The notes: generated by a model from the sequence alone, not told the origin. A DNA stretch of 64,000 nucleotides from Ligula intestinalis (GCA_036362985.1 JAYGXS010000003.1:33495285-33559284); one strand, 5' to 3'; positions 1 to 12,150 are shown, counted from the first letter of the stretch. Numbers and translations are program-made.

Positions 1-545
1 GTAAATCAATTTATTAGAGGAAGTACGCATGAACCTTCGATTACCTGAATATATTCATCGTATTTGATGGCAAATAGCATGACCACTTTTTTATAGGATT
101 GCTGAACAATTATGCCTGCAATAATTGCCTCCAACCATGTAAACGACATTCTTTTGAACTTTTCTGCTGCGTCGACACATTTCTTAGCCACTTTGTTATC
201 TACAGGGACTGCAAAGCCTTTTGCCTACAATTCGCTTAATAAACCTGAATTAAATTGACCATATTATCGCAATTAATTACCAGTTTTCTCCACTCCATTT
301 GGCATAAATGGAGCCAAATGCATAAACAAATGAAAATAGCCCTATAAGGCACCAGAATATCATCCGGATTTAGCCTGAATGGTAAGCCTGAGGATACGCT
401 AAGGGTTAAATACTTGTTCTTAGCGGCCTCTATGGACCAAATGAACGCACGCACGCTCACGCAGGCACGTGTGCCCGTTTGAATTTTATGCGCCTGTTTG
501 GAAAACTCCTGATATTCTCGAAATACGTAGCAGTGTAGGTCTCCG

Positions 546-565
546 CAGTCAGTCAGTCAGTCAGT
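546..565. repeat. (CAGT)5 microsatellite, probable LINE 3' terminus
   Basis: Five perfect CAGT units. They lie about 140 bp beyond the ORF2 tail of the minus-strand LINE, and short tandem repeats commonly mark the 3' end of CR1-type LINEs. I infer that the element ends here. Positions 1-545 otherwise hold no feature I can support. Confidence 0.5.
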
Positions 566-701
566 ATATTTGAGGGAAAAATAGGCTTGCGCCTTTGAAC
601 TCGCTATTTGTCACATCAAAATCTCAAGAATTATAAACAATGTTAGCAAGTTTTCAGTCAGGAAAATATAGACAGTCACATGGTGCAGTGGTGTTTCAAG
701 G

Positions 702-2053
702 TTAATTTGTCACATAGTTCACGTTGTGTTGTAGCATGTGTATATCAAGTCGGTGTTTGAATATCTCCACAGATTGGGACATAGCAATTGCCTCGGGAAG
801 GTTATTCCACGGGTCCACGACACGATTAGAGAAAAAATTCTTCCGTACATCCAATCGTCCTTGGGGCACATAGAGTTTGAAGGGATGCCCCCGGAGATTA
901 GTTGTAGTGGCGAGTTGGAAGAAGTCGTCACACACGAGAGCGCAGTCAAAGCCACGCACGATACGGAAGGTTTGTATCAAATCTCCGCGTCACTGCCTCT
1001 AACTCAAAGGATAGAGATTAAGGTTATTTAGGCGGATCTCATATGGTAGTGAACCTTGGCCTCTTACTAATTTTGTTGCTCGCCGCTGCACCCTCTCAAG
1101 TACGTTATAATCCTGCCGCATCCACGGTCTCCAGGCTTGAATCGCGTATTCAAGATGTGGCCTTATGAAGGTACCGAAGATTTTCGAGAAACAGTCTTCA
1201 TCAAAAACCGTGAATGCCCGCTTGATGGCGTACAACATTGAAGTTGCAGTTTTAGCCGCCTTACAACATTGTGTAGAAGGTTTGAGATTGTCTGTCATCA
1301 AGATGCCGAGATCCTTCTGCATTTCTGCTTCTTGCAGAGGGATTCCGTTCAGATGGTAGGGTCGCGCATAAGGCACCGCATTTCGATTTCCCAGGCGCAG
1401 CAGAGTGCATTTGTTAGAATTGAAGGACAGCAGCCATCTATGCGACCACTCGTTTAATCGACAAAGATTTTCCTGGAAGTTATCTTCATCGGCAGCACAC
1501 CTGATGATCCTCCATATTTTTACATCATCTGCAAACATAGCGCACTCGCAGTCCAATTCCTGTACACAATCATTAACGAACAAGAGAAAGAGGGTGGGTC
1601 CGAGTACTGAACCTTGAGGGACTCCACTCTCGATGACTGTCGGCCTTGATTGTTGTCGTCCTACACACACCGTTTGGGAACGACCAGATAGGAAATTCTC
1701 AATCCACGTGAGAAGTCTGCCTCCGATACCCATCAGTCTCAACTTATGCAGGAGACGTTGGTGTGGAACACTGTCAAAGGCCTTCCGGAAATCAATGTAG
1801 GCTGCATGTACAGTTTCTTTTGCATCAATTGCCCTTGTCCAGCTTTGCATCGTATAAAGCAAGTTTGTTACACATGACCTTCCCCTACGGAATCCAAATT
1901 GCGCATTCGACAATATATTGTGAGTTTCACAATATATCATCAATTGCTTCTTGATGATCTTCTCCATTACTTTGCAGCATATGGAGGTCAGACTCACGGG
2001 TCTGTAGTTATTCGCAGATGCACGACCACCGCTTTTGTAAAGCGGTGTAATAT
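702..2053 (-). mobile_element. CR1-like LINE ORF2, C-terminal part (copy left of the gap)
   Basis: On the minus strand this encodes the C-terminal half of a reverse transcriptase: the AFDSVPH palm motif, SGVPQGSVLG, the catalytic FADD box, then the thumb and the conserved C-terminal tail. The tail (codons 980-702) reads in the same register as the body. It is separated from the body by two in-frame stops, a TAG at about 996-998 and a TGA at about 987-989, where related elements have Tyr and Leu. Positions 936-2053 are about 99.5% identical to 2454-3571 at a constant offset of 1,518 bp. Only about six substitutions were seen by eye. An assembly duplication is therefore at least as likely as a second insertion. 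Confidence 0.85.
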
Positions 2054-2453
2054 NNNNNNNNNNNNNNNNNNNNNNNNNNNNNNNNNNNNNNNNNNNNNNN
2101 NNNNNNNNNNNNNNNNNNNNNNNNNNNNNNNNNNNNNNNNNNNNNNNNNNNNNNNNNNNNNNNNNNNNNNNNNNNNNNNNNNNNNNNNNNNNNNNNNNNN
2201 NNNNNNNNNNNNNNNNNNNNNNNNNNNNNNNNNNNNNNNNNNNNNNNNNNNNNNNNNNNNNNNNNNNNNNNNNNNNNNNNNNNNNNNNNNNNNNNNNNNN
2301 NNNNNNNNNNNNNNNNNNNNNNNNNNNNNNNNNNNNNNNNNNNNNNNNNNNNNNNNNNNNNNNNNNNNNNNNNNNNNNNNNNNNNNNNNNNNNNNNNNNN
2401 NNNNNNNNNNNNNNNNNNNNNNNNNNNNNNNNNNNNNNNNNNNNNNNNNNNNN
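2054..2453. other. assembly gap (400 N)
   Basis: A run of exactly 400 N inside the LINE. The sequence resuming at 2454 is a repeat of 936 onward, so the gap joins two copies of the same 1,118 bp. Reading frames crossing the gap are chimeric. Confidence 0.99.
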
Positions 2454-5180
2454 GAGAGCGCAGTCAAAGCCACGCACGATACGGAAGGTTTGTATCAAAT
2501 CTCCGCGTCACTGCCTCTAACTCAAAGGATAGAGATTAAGGTTATTTAGGCGGATCTCATATGGTAGTGAACCTTGGCCTCTTACTAATTTTGTTGCTCG
2601 CCGCTGCACCCTCTCAAGTACGTTATAATCCTGCCGCATCCACGGTCTCCAGGCTTGAATCGCGTATTCAAGATGTGGCCTTATGAAGGTACCGAAGATT
2701 TTCGAGAAACAGTCTTCATCAAAAACCGTGAATGCCCGCTTGATGGCGTACAACATTGAAGTTGCAGTTTTAGCCGCCTTACAACATTGTGTAGAAGGTT
2801 TGAGATTGTCTGTCATCAAGATGCCGAGATCCTTCTGTATTTCTGTTTCTTGCAGAGGGATTCCGTTCAGATGGTAGGGTCGCGCATAAGGCACCGCATT
2901 TCGATTTCCCAGGCGCAGCAGAGTGCATTTGTTAGAATTGAAGGACAGCAGCCATCTATGCGACCACTCGTTTAATCGACAAAGATTTTCCTGGAAGTTA
3001 TCTTCATCGGCAGCACACCTGATGACCCTCCATATTTTTACATCATCTGCAAACATGGCGCACTCGCAGTCCAATTCCTGTACACAATCATTAACGAACA
3101 AGAGAAAGAGGGTGGGTCCGAGTACTGAACCTTGAGGGACTCCACTCTCGATGACTGTCGGCCTTGATTGTTGTCGTCCTACACACACCGTTTGGGAACG
3201 ACCAGATAGAAAATTCTCAATCCACGTAAGAAGTCTGCCTCCGATACCCATCAGTCTCAACTTATGCAGGAGACGTTGGTGTGGAACACTGTCAAAGGCC
3301 TTCCGGAAATCAATGTAGGCTGCATGTACAGTTTCTTTTGCATCAATTGCCCTTGTCCAGCTTTGCATCGTATAAAGCAAGTTTGTTACACATGACCTTC
3401 CCCTACGGAATCCAAATTGCGCATTCGACAATATATTGTGAGTTTCACAATATATCATCAATTGCTTCTTGATGATCTTCTCCATTACTTTGCAGCATAT
3501 GGAGGTCAGACTCACGGGTCTGTAGTTATTCGCAGATGCACGACCACCGCTTTTGTAAAGCGGTGTAATATGCGCTAATTTCCAGTCCGGAGGAAGTATT
3601 CCAGTATCAAACGATTTCTGGCACACTAGTGAAAGGGGTTTAGCTAGCTCTCTAGCAAGTTCCTTGAGCAATTTGGCAGGAATTTCATCAGGACCCGGAG
3701 ATTTACATTCCTTCAAGCTTTTTAGTTCTTGAAAAATCACCTCTTCTTCAAACAAAATATCCCCAATATTTAGTGCTTCCACGACCTCGTCAACAGTTGC
3801 GACGAAGGGAGGTTCTATGGTGAAGACAGACTGAAAGAACTCAGCAAAATGTTCTGCTATGTTTTTACAGTCGGAGATTTCGTGACCATCATCAGTTTGC
3901 ATAACAGGAATCGGGTTCCTGTTACGTGTGCTTTTCCGTAAATAACTGTATAGCAACTTTGGATTATTGACAGCCCGACGCAGTAGATCGCTCTCAAAGT
4001 CCCGTCGTGCTTTGAAAACCATTTTTTTTACCTTGTTCCGCTGGATTTTGTACTGTTCAAAATCTTCGTTGCAGCTTGTGTTGCAAAACTTCTTCCAAAG
4101 CTTTCTTTTTTTATTGATCTCTCTTTTGATAGCTCTGTTCAGCCATGGAGGTCGGCTAGATACCTTGGGCACTGAAAGTGGACAATGACTGCGCATTAGC
4201 TGCAACAACCACTCCTTAAATGTATTCCAGTCCTCAGTGACATCCCCAGAGAAAAAAAGACCCCAGTCTATTTGTGATGCCTCTACTCTCATTTGTGAGA
4301 AGTCACCTCGCCATATATTCGACCTTGGTTCGTCTACTGTAGGGGGTAACGAGTAAAGACCATAATCCCATAAAAGTACGGCATGATCACTTCGACCTAG
4401 TGGAGGTAGGCAGCATACCTCGTCTATAGTGTCGGGATGCTTCGTGAAGACTAGATCTAAACAACTTGCTTGTTGCCCTCCACGTGCTCTAGTTGAAACT
4501 AGGACGTGTTGTGTGAAAAGGGCCTCAAGTGTTGTTTTTAGCAGATGGTGACCAAAGGTGTTTTTAGAACAATTGGCCCGCAAATTGTTCCAACATATGC
4601 TGGGCGCATTGAAGTCACCCATGAGTACAACATCAGGTCGACTTCCTATCTCCTTTATGCACACCAGTAAACGCGCATCTGCATCACTGTTTGTCCGCGG
4701 TGGTCGGTAGACAGTCACGGCTTCCAGGGGCTGCGACCCCCGTGCCTTAATTGTCAGCCAAATAGCCTCTATACCATGAGTAATCCTTTCAGGCTTCTCG
4801 CACACACTTAATTCGTTCTTTACATACATAGCAACTCCTCCACCCTGGCGTTCCAATCGGTCTCGTCTAAATAGTTGGTATCGGCATAGCGCCACTTCTG
4901 AATCACTGATGCTTTGTGACAGCCAGGTTTCTGTAATTGCTATAACATCAGGGGACCCATCGGCTACCTGTATTTGAAGTTCATCAAACTTCGAGAATAA
5001 ACTCTGGGCGTTAGTATATAGAAATTTCAGCCGGCGAGACTCTGCAGTGTCCAATGCGTTTGGGCGCGAGTTTGCCAGTACTACTGGACCGCAGCCGTCA
5101 TCAGGATTGACTGCTTCCACAGCACTATGGTAGTTTTCTGTATTATTTGGTCCCTGAAAATGGCCAGATTGCTCTCTCCA
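2454..5180 (-). mobile_element. CR1-like LINE ORF2: endonuclease + reverse transcriptase
   Basis: One open frame of about 867 codons runs from 5120 to 2517. The N-terminal third is an apurinic-type endonuclease (EEP family), with ITETWLS, GDFNAPS and RSDHAVL motifs. The middle and C-terminal parts are a reverse transcriptase, with the motifs YRPVSLTS, AYIDFRKAFDSVPH, SGVPQGSVLGP and FADDVKIW (the catalytic box near residue 690). The frame ends early at the same two stops seen at 987-998. There is no ATG in this frame before the endonuclease: the first possible start is a GTG at 5120, and the frame stays open without an ATG to about 5180. It overlaps the end of ORF1 (5081) in another frame, so translation probably depends on reinitiation or frameshifting. 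All catalytic motifs are intact, so the element is young, though the stops make it defective. The order endonuclease-RT without RNase H fits the CR1/jockey group. Confidence 0.9.
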
Positions 5181-6381
5181 GCTCTCTCTCTCCCCCGTAG
5201 TTCCGCCACCAATTCTCGGCGTTTCAGACGTTCTGCTGGAGAGTAGTCCGGCTGAAAAAACACCGTCTTATGTGAGTGGCGGAGAGCTGTCTTCCGGGAC
5301 AGAACCAAGTTCACCTGTTCTTTGTTATCCAAGACTATCCTGAGAGGTCGAGGTCGGACAGTTTCCGACTGTTCAGTAACCTGTTTGCCTATCCTGAAAG
5401 CTCCACAAACTCCTACTGTCTCCGCTGTCTGAGAATGTCTTTTAGCAGGTCCCGAAACTTTTCGACGTCCGCATCCGTCCTTTCCTTCGGAGTAGTTCCG
5501 TCTGATTCAGGTAGGCCTTGAACGACTATGCAGTTTCGGCGGTCAAGGGAGACCCTTGATATATTTCCAGCCCTACTGTCATCAGAAGACCCCGAGGTAT
5601 CGATAGGAATGGCTTGTGACTTTGGGTTTTCCTTACCATCACCAGAGATAGGCTTCTTTTGGAAGCCGGGATGGCTTTGTTCAGAGCTGTCTTCGTGCTG
5701 CCCCCCTTCCGCATTTGTGGTTTTATTCAGTGATCTGTATGCAGCCTTAGCATACCCACTATCTTTTTTATGCTGGCTTTCTGTGCCCGAACCGACTTCA
5801 CAAGAAAGTAAAGTTGTACAATCTCCTTCTGCGATTGAAGCGTGTTGTTTGGTGGGTGTTTTGTTTCGCGCAGTATCGAGAGGATTTGAGGTGGAAGCTA
5901 CCAATTTCGCCGCTTGGTTTGCCGGTGTCTGTTCATTTTTATCAATGGATGCTCCGCCCCGAGATTCTGCAAATACTCTTCTCTGCTGGCTATTCTCAAC
6001 TTCAGGTACGATAATGTTGTCCTTTTTAAGGAGGAAGCGAAGAGATTTCTTCAATTCCTCCATCTCCATTTTCAGATCATGGAGCTCCTTATCGTGGTCT
6101 GCAAATTTGTGCAGAAGTGTAAGACAGGATGTGCAAGCCTCATCTTTATAAGTTGCACCTCTTAAACTTCTGAGACTTTTCGTCCGTTTGCCGGGAGGAC
6201 TTTTCAGTAAACTTCGAGACCGCTCTTTTGTAGTTGATAATCTAATTTGATCCTCACTACTGTACTCTTCTATAGCCCCATCGTCTAGCCGTTCTACTTC
6301 CACCCGAGTCGTCCGCGGTTGGATTCCTGGCCCCGTTGACAGTTTAGTAGAATTATTGAAGGTAATATTTGCTACTTCCAT
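5081..6381 (-). mobile_element. CR1-like LINE ORF1 (one frameshift)
   Basis: This is the nucleic-acid-binding ORF1 protein upstream of the ORF2 above. The ATG is at 6379-6381 (protein begins MEVANITF). A coiled-coil-like stretch with CTSC then repeated Leu/Glu/Lys covers the first third, followed by a low-complexity Ser/Lys/Gln linker. A conserved block then starts with IVVQGLPES. The frame stops at 5413-5415. The homologous C-terminal block (GAFRIGK, then RPRPLRIVL, FFQPDYSP) continues in another frame down to 5081, so one frameshift near 5415 breaks the gene. The same block occurs in the second LINE (12151-12528), which shows that it belongs to ORF1. Confidence 0.8.
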
Positions 6382-7523
6382 TTGCAAACGAAACAACTAA
6401 ATTCAAAATGCGACTATGACGTAGTGTGTTGACTGGTATTCAAAATAACGGAAATCTTCTGATGGTGTGTAAAGTATTGCAAATATTTCTAGCAGACTGA
6501 GTAAACAATACGTTTAATTACTTAGAAGCACTTTCAAATGTGTATAAACAATATGCAGGATATTCAGGAACGACTCAGCCGTTTGTAGATCTTCGAGGTC
6601 CTGAATAACTGCTGATCTTGTCACTGGTGGTTTTTTCAGGCTGTTTTCACTTGCTTTGGTTGTAGGCTGCAAATACAGTTCAATGACGTGAAGAACAAAT
6701 TCCAATTTGATTCCGTTTTCTGATGAAGTACGACACAATAACAAATTTCACGAGTTGCAGAAAGTACTTTTGCACATACAATTGAAGCGGTAATATCCAA
6801 AACAGTACTGGCGAAATGGTATCAGAATCCAAATAGTCTACGTTTGAGAGCAGAAATTAAGGTTGTGTCCAGTCGGGCTCTCATCGCTCTCCTGGAAGCG
6901 GTATTCCCTCACACCTACCTTAATTTCACGTTCCCTTCCGGCTAAGTTCAAGGTATGGTTACGTTCGTTGGTCATTTCGGAAGTCTGTTCACTGATGAGA
7001 GCTTGAGACATGCTCGCCCTATTCGACTCTGCCTTAAGTTTTGCAGATGGCCACACAGCAGCACTTTCATACCCATATACAAATGCCTTTACATAGCTTG
7101 TCTGGCCAGGTTGATTCGGTAACCACCCCGAAATGACTTTACTTCGGGCATCTTGACAGTTCACGCTTAGGTTGCATTCTCTCATTCACGCACGCAGACT
7201 TTATTATACGCGTAATAAGGATTTAAATCTTAATTGCGGGCGTTGCCCACGTGCGCCTATCTTAGTCTCCGGCGTTTGAAATGCATGGAGGTAAACATCG
7301 GCACGTTTGGCTGGTAATTTTTATTTGCTCACGCAGTATGTACCTTTTAAACAATACATTCACATGCCGCACACAAGCTCGCACGTCTGAGATATTGGCC
7401 TTTAGACAAACCTGTTACTATCATACAGACTTACGAAACGCGTTTTCGTTAAGTTTATTTATTTGGTAAGGGTAGTAGGTAATGCACATTTTAGACTCAC
7501 CTACCTTGCCTATGACCTTAATT
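6382..7523. other. no supported gene
   Basis: The LINE 5' untranslated region probably occupies the first part. I see no coding pattern, splice-site series or repeat that I can support in the rest. Confidence 0.4.
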
Positions 7524-8512
7524 GCAATGTTCCGGTACCAAAGGATAAATTGGTTCCAGTCGGACCAAAGGATAGAGGCGAATAGGCTCCCATAGCCTTT
7601 GGTACTAGTGCGCCGTGATTGCGTATATAGGCGGTATTCCGTGCGTTGACTGGGAGAGGTAACAAGCCGTCATCAAAAATCGACGATCCAACACGCACAC
7701 ACACAAGCCCCCTCCCCCACGTAAGAAAAAGCATACGCGCACACACGCCACCTACGTTTGCTCCTGCCTCCCCCAGCCCCAAAGAATACGGTGCCCGGAT
7801 CGATGTCTTGCTTTGGCAACTTTCGCCGACATATGCCTAGGGCGAAAAACCCGTGTTCCGATCACACTAAATGTGGTCTAATAGGGGGAGGGGAAAGTGG
7901 TTGGGAAGCAGAGGGGTAGGGGTGACTTTGTGCATCAAATGCACTCTAAACAGGCTTGGTTAAGCGAAATTTTTATAGAAGCCAGCTCCCTCCTAGTGCC
8001 GTTAGGGCTTTACTCGCCAGGCTGTTTGAGACGGTAGTCAGACGGCAAGTAAAAGTACGTCTTCACATTCGGCTTAACCGAGTCTGCTCAGACTGCATGT
8101 GATACACGTAGTCGCTCCCTACCTTTCTACATCCCACCTAATAGAACGCATTTAGTGTGATCTAAACACGGATTTCTCGCGCTAGGCATATGCCGGTGTA
8201 AGTTGCCAAACCAAGACATCGATCCAGGCGCCGTATTTTTGTTTTTTTTGGGGGGGACGATCAAACGTAGGAGGCGTGCGCGTGCGTAGGGTTTTTCTTA
8301 GGTGGGAAGGGCTTGTGTGTGTGTGTGTGTGTGTGTGTGTTGCACCATCGATTTCGATGACGGATTGTAACCTCCCCCATTCAGCGCACGAAATGCCGCC
8401 AATATACGCAATCACGGCGCGCTAGTATTAGTAACAAAGGATTTATGGGCATATTCGCCTCTATCCTTTGGTCCGACTGGAACCATTCTACCTTTTGGGA
8501 CCGGAACATTGC
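7524..8512. mobile_element. 989 bp non-autonomous DNA element with ~370 bp inverted ends
   Basis: The left arm (7524-7890) and right arm (8130-8512) are inverted copies. The ends read GCAATGTTCCGGT and its complement. Both arms contain the 23-base-class core GTTCCAGTCGGACC followed by AAAGGATAGAG, and both contain the inner CACACTAAATG block next to the spacer. The arms are diverged, with a (CA)n-rich patch on the left and a longer (GT)n on the right. The spacer of about 240 bp shows no transposase. The flanks TTAA (7518-7521) and TTAG (8515-8518) could be a decayed target duplication, but this is weak. Small open frames on opposite strands of the two arms encode the same peptide only because the arms are inverted copies. 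The superfamily is unresolved. Confidence 0.85.
8313..8342. repeat. (GT)n microsatellite in the right arm of the inverted-end element
   Basis: About fifteen perfect GT units. The left arm has only a short CA-rich counterpart near 7686-7705, so the tract expanded after the arms separated. Confidence 0.9.
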
Positions 8513-8815
8513 TATTAGGGGAATGGCCACTGGTTTGTATTTTCAGTGAAACGCTTTAGCTACGGAATTTGCTTTGTAGCCATGTTAAGCAAATCAAACG
8601 GCCTTTAAGTTCTTCAAACAGACCAAGTGTCTTCGCGGTTTCAGTCATCAGGTTAATTTCTACGGCAACTGGTATGTGATTTTATTCTCCCATAAAATCG
8701 ACCGCACTGACATTAGCTTTGTTCTAGGTACCATAATAATTTCAAGCTGTTTAAACATTAATCAAGTTTTAGGACATCAAATGCAATTAATTTGAAGAAT
8801 CTCAGGTAATTTGCC

Positions 8816-8938
8816 TTTTTATAATAATAATATTAATAATATGTTTATCATGCCAGTTTACAGGCAATTGTAAAGAGTTGGTAATGCACCTCTTGGGCGC
8901 CTTCCAACACCTCGAAGACCGGAACAAACCTAAAACAC
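8816..8938 (+). mobile_element. orphan 3' tail of a CR1-like LINE
   Basis: This block, with an (ATA)n lead-in, TGCCAGTTTACAGGCAATTG, CACCTCTTGGGCGCCTTC and CCTCGAAGACCGGAA, is nearly identical to 24205-24318. There it directly follows the stop of a LINE ORF2. It is therefore a strongly 5'-truncated copy carrying only the 3' untranslated region. Confidence 0.8.
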
Positions 8939-9222
8939 ACTCCCTATGTTGCAGCCAGTATTGGTTTTGTTTCAAGTTTTTTGTTTTGTCAATACTGGGC
9001 TAGATAAGGAGTTTGTTTCAAGTGAACAAAACCTGCCTTCAAAGGTATGATACAAACGGAATAAATGTACAGTTGTAAGCTGAGTTGACTCATCAGCAGG
9101 AGAACTGTTTCATATCGTTTAAAAACATTAGTTCCAGACGGAGAGGGTTGGCACAAGAACACAGTGTTCTCAGTCTTCCTTCAATGGTTGTCGGCAAAAG
9201 TTGCGCGCTATCGGCTGAAGGG

Positions 9223-12120
9223 TTAGCAGACTGCGGGCTGCTGCTTCAGCAGCATTATCTTCAGCATTAAGCCTGGCGGGGTTTCAAGTCCACGAACACC
9301 ATCAGAGTGAAAGAGAGATTCCACCGAGTCAGCACCCAAAATTCGTGAAAGTTGTCCTGAATGTAGAAAACTTGTTATAGCTCTCTTAAACATAGGGTAG
9401 TTTTGCTGGGTTTTAATATTTTCGGGCAGCTTATTCCAGATTGATATCGCATTTACTGAAAAGAATTGCCGGTACTCAACTGTACTTGCCATAGGAAGAA
9501 ATAAAAATACGTCTCGATGACTGGCGCGTCGAGAGTGTTCAAGCTGCCTTATTGTGCTAAGAGGATTAAAGGTTTGACCATTCAAAAGTTTAAACAGTAA
9601 AAATAGACCCTTCTGCAATCGACGAAGCCATAGGGGATCCAGCTTTATAAGTTCGCACCTTTGTTGGTAGGTTAAGTTACGGTGTTCTGTAGTGAAAACT
9701 CTTCTAGTGAAGAAGTGCTGCACCAATTCTATTTTCTTCCGTTCACTATTGCACAGAAGACTGAATAGGGGCGAGCAGTATTCAAGACTAGGTCTCACGT
9801 ACATATTATAAAGCCTAGTTCTAACCTTGATAGTCTTAAAATTTCGAAGGATAAATCCGGTGGTTCGGCGTGCTTTCGAGACTATCAGGGCACAGTGCTC
9901 TGACAAATTGAGACTATGAGAGTAGGATATGCCCAAATCCTTGATAACTCCTGAGACATTTAGTTCGTGGCCATCAATGCTTAATTCCGGTTGATGATCG
10001 TCGCCAACAACCATAGCGGAGCATTTGTGCCATGAAAGGGTGAGGCGCCACGTGCAACACCACTGGGCGAAGGCCTGAAGATCCTTTTTTATCAGCTCGA
10101 GCACGATGTTGCGATCTGCCGGTTTATATCGATAAGCGACTTTTAAATCATCAGCGTACATGTAGGGTCTGCCATTCTGAAAACAATCTAAAACGTCGTT
10201 GACAAAAAGGCAAAATAGGAGCGGACCCAGTACACTACCCTGTATAACTCCACTCCTCACATGCGTGGGGTTGGAGATAACATTGGAAATTTTTACTCGT
10301 TGTGTGCGAGCACCCAAATAGGAAGATATGAAGTTCAGAGGCTTGCTACCTATACCGAAGAAGGCTAGTTTCAGAAGGAGGAGGTTATGGTCGACCCGAT
10401 CAAAGGCCTTAGTAAAATCAAAATAGACGCTATAAGTGGCAAAACCACTGTCTCTAGATTGCAGCACATAATCAAAGAAAGAGAGCTGACAGGTGTCACA
10501 AGATCGTTTCTCGAGAAAGCCATGTTGAGCTGTATTGAGCAGGCTGTTCTCTGTCAAGTGACGCATCATCTTTTCTTTGATTAAGGTCTCCAAGATCTTC
10601 GAGGCTGCGGGAAGTGTATTTATTGGCCTAAATTTGTCGAATGAAGTCGATCGGCCATGTTTGCGAATAGGCATTATGTGCGATTCCTTCCACAACGAAG
10701 GAAAGGTTTCGCTCTCAAGAGCAAGATTCAATACCTTACAAAGAATAGACGGAAAGGTATCATTCGCTTCAGCTTTTAGAAGGCTAACTGGGACGCCATC
10801 TGGTCCTGGACTATAGGATTGACGATAACGATGAATGGCTACAGTCACATCCCAGACGGTAAAACTTATGGTTTCGAGTACAGCACCTGTCCGAGCCCGG
10901 ATAGCCGGAGGTGCAGCGAACGAGCTTTCATTAATGTTTTTGATAGGAACGCATTGAAGCTATCGGCGGTCAACTTAGCGTCAGCTATGGGGTTTCCCAA
11001 AGCATCTTGAAGTATGGGGTGTTGCGTTTTCCTCTGCGCTTTTACTGTACGCGAAAAGAGTTTTGCAACATTAAGGGAAGGATTTTCAGCGAAGTGAGCC
11101 TCATTGGCTATCTGCTTTTCTTCGGAGAGCTTCTTAGCCTGCTCAAAGATCAGTGTGATCAAGGGCAGAACGGAAATGTCATTCTGCCGATGCAAATGAC
11201 GAGAGAGTTTACGCAGCCTACGACGGAAAGACAGAGGAAGGTACACTTCATCCTTGACATGTATTACTTTCTTACGGGGGACAAAGTGGAGGATGAGTGG
11301 ATCCAACACTTTGTACAGTGCATGGGTACAAACATTTACATCCAAACATTGAAAAAATTCAGACCAGTCGAGAGCGTTTAGATGTGCCAGTAGGTCAGCC
11401 GTGTTTGCTAATCGGAAGTCATGATAAAGACTATACTTTTGGGCAAATGTTTTATCCGCCTCCAGTTCTAGTTCCCTGACACATGTAAGATGGTCTGAAC
11501 TCCCAAGTGCGTCTAAGGATGACACTGAAAGTGTTTCGCCTCCCCTACAAAAAATTAGGTCAAGTATGTTTGCTCCTCGAGTGGGAAAATCGACTACCTG
11601 ATCCACACATGCCGATATCTATTGCCTCAAGTAAGTTCTCGAACTTTGAAGGACCGGATGGTGGAAAACATTGCACGTCAGGAAGGATAAAATTGCCTGC
11701 AATCAAGCAATACTTAAGATTCAAGTCAGCTGCGGCATGAAATGCCTGGAAGAGACAAAGATCGTAGTCTGCATTGACATTAGGTGGGCGATAAACACAG
11801 CCACCAAGTAAGGAGTATTTGTTTTTTAGAACAACTCGTAGCCAGCAGCTCTCCTCTACCGCTGTGAATTGTTGATAGTCCAACGGGAGAAATGCAAATG
11901 GCTGCTTAATATAAATGCAGCTTCCTCCGCCACGGCCATTGTTTCGATCGTTCCGAACGCATGAATAACCTAGAACAGAGAGTTCTGAGTCAGCTATAAA
12001 GGCCGATGGCCATGTCTCAGTTACCATAGCAATGTCTGGGTGGTTGAAGAAAAACCATAGTCTGGAGCAGGGGCATTTTATTAATCAATGATCTGGCATT
12101 TAAAACGACCAATTTAAGAG
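9223..12120 (-). mobile_element. CR1-like LINE ORF2, second element (several frameshifts)
   Basis: The reverse transcriptase frame 10848-9223 (541 codons) has SPGPDGVP, YFDFTKAFDRVDH, SGVIQGSVLGP (Ile where Pro is usual), the catalytic YADDLK and a full C-terminal tail ending in IWNKLPENIK. Upstream, 11606-10866 carries the end of the endonuclease (ILDLIF and GSSDH) and the linker. 12027-11560 carries VTETWPSAF and the endonuclease core. The very N-terminus (LNARSLINK) is at about 12120-12070 in yet another frame. Frame changes therefore occur near 12050, 11600 and 10855. The endonuclease GDFN box reads GNFI, so two conserved residues are lost, while the RT box is kept. This is an old, inactive copy. 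Confidence 0.85.
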
Positions 12121-12150
12121 GGCATGTCTGAGGTTTCGGTGGCGGGACAG

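Noticed and set aside
999..2498. 499-codon minus-strand frame crossing the N gap
   Set aside because: It joins the ORF2 tail start to the middle of the RT through 400 unknown bases. The order is impossible for one protein.
5528..6151. 207-codon plus-strand frame
   Set aside because: Antisense to LINE ORF1, whose family match is clear.
7646..8415. Two small frames with the same C-terminal peptide (IDVL-WQL-P-YA)
   Set aside because: They lie on opposite strands of the two inverted arms and share sequence only because the arms are copies. The rest is encoded by CA-rich repeat.
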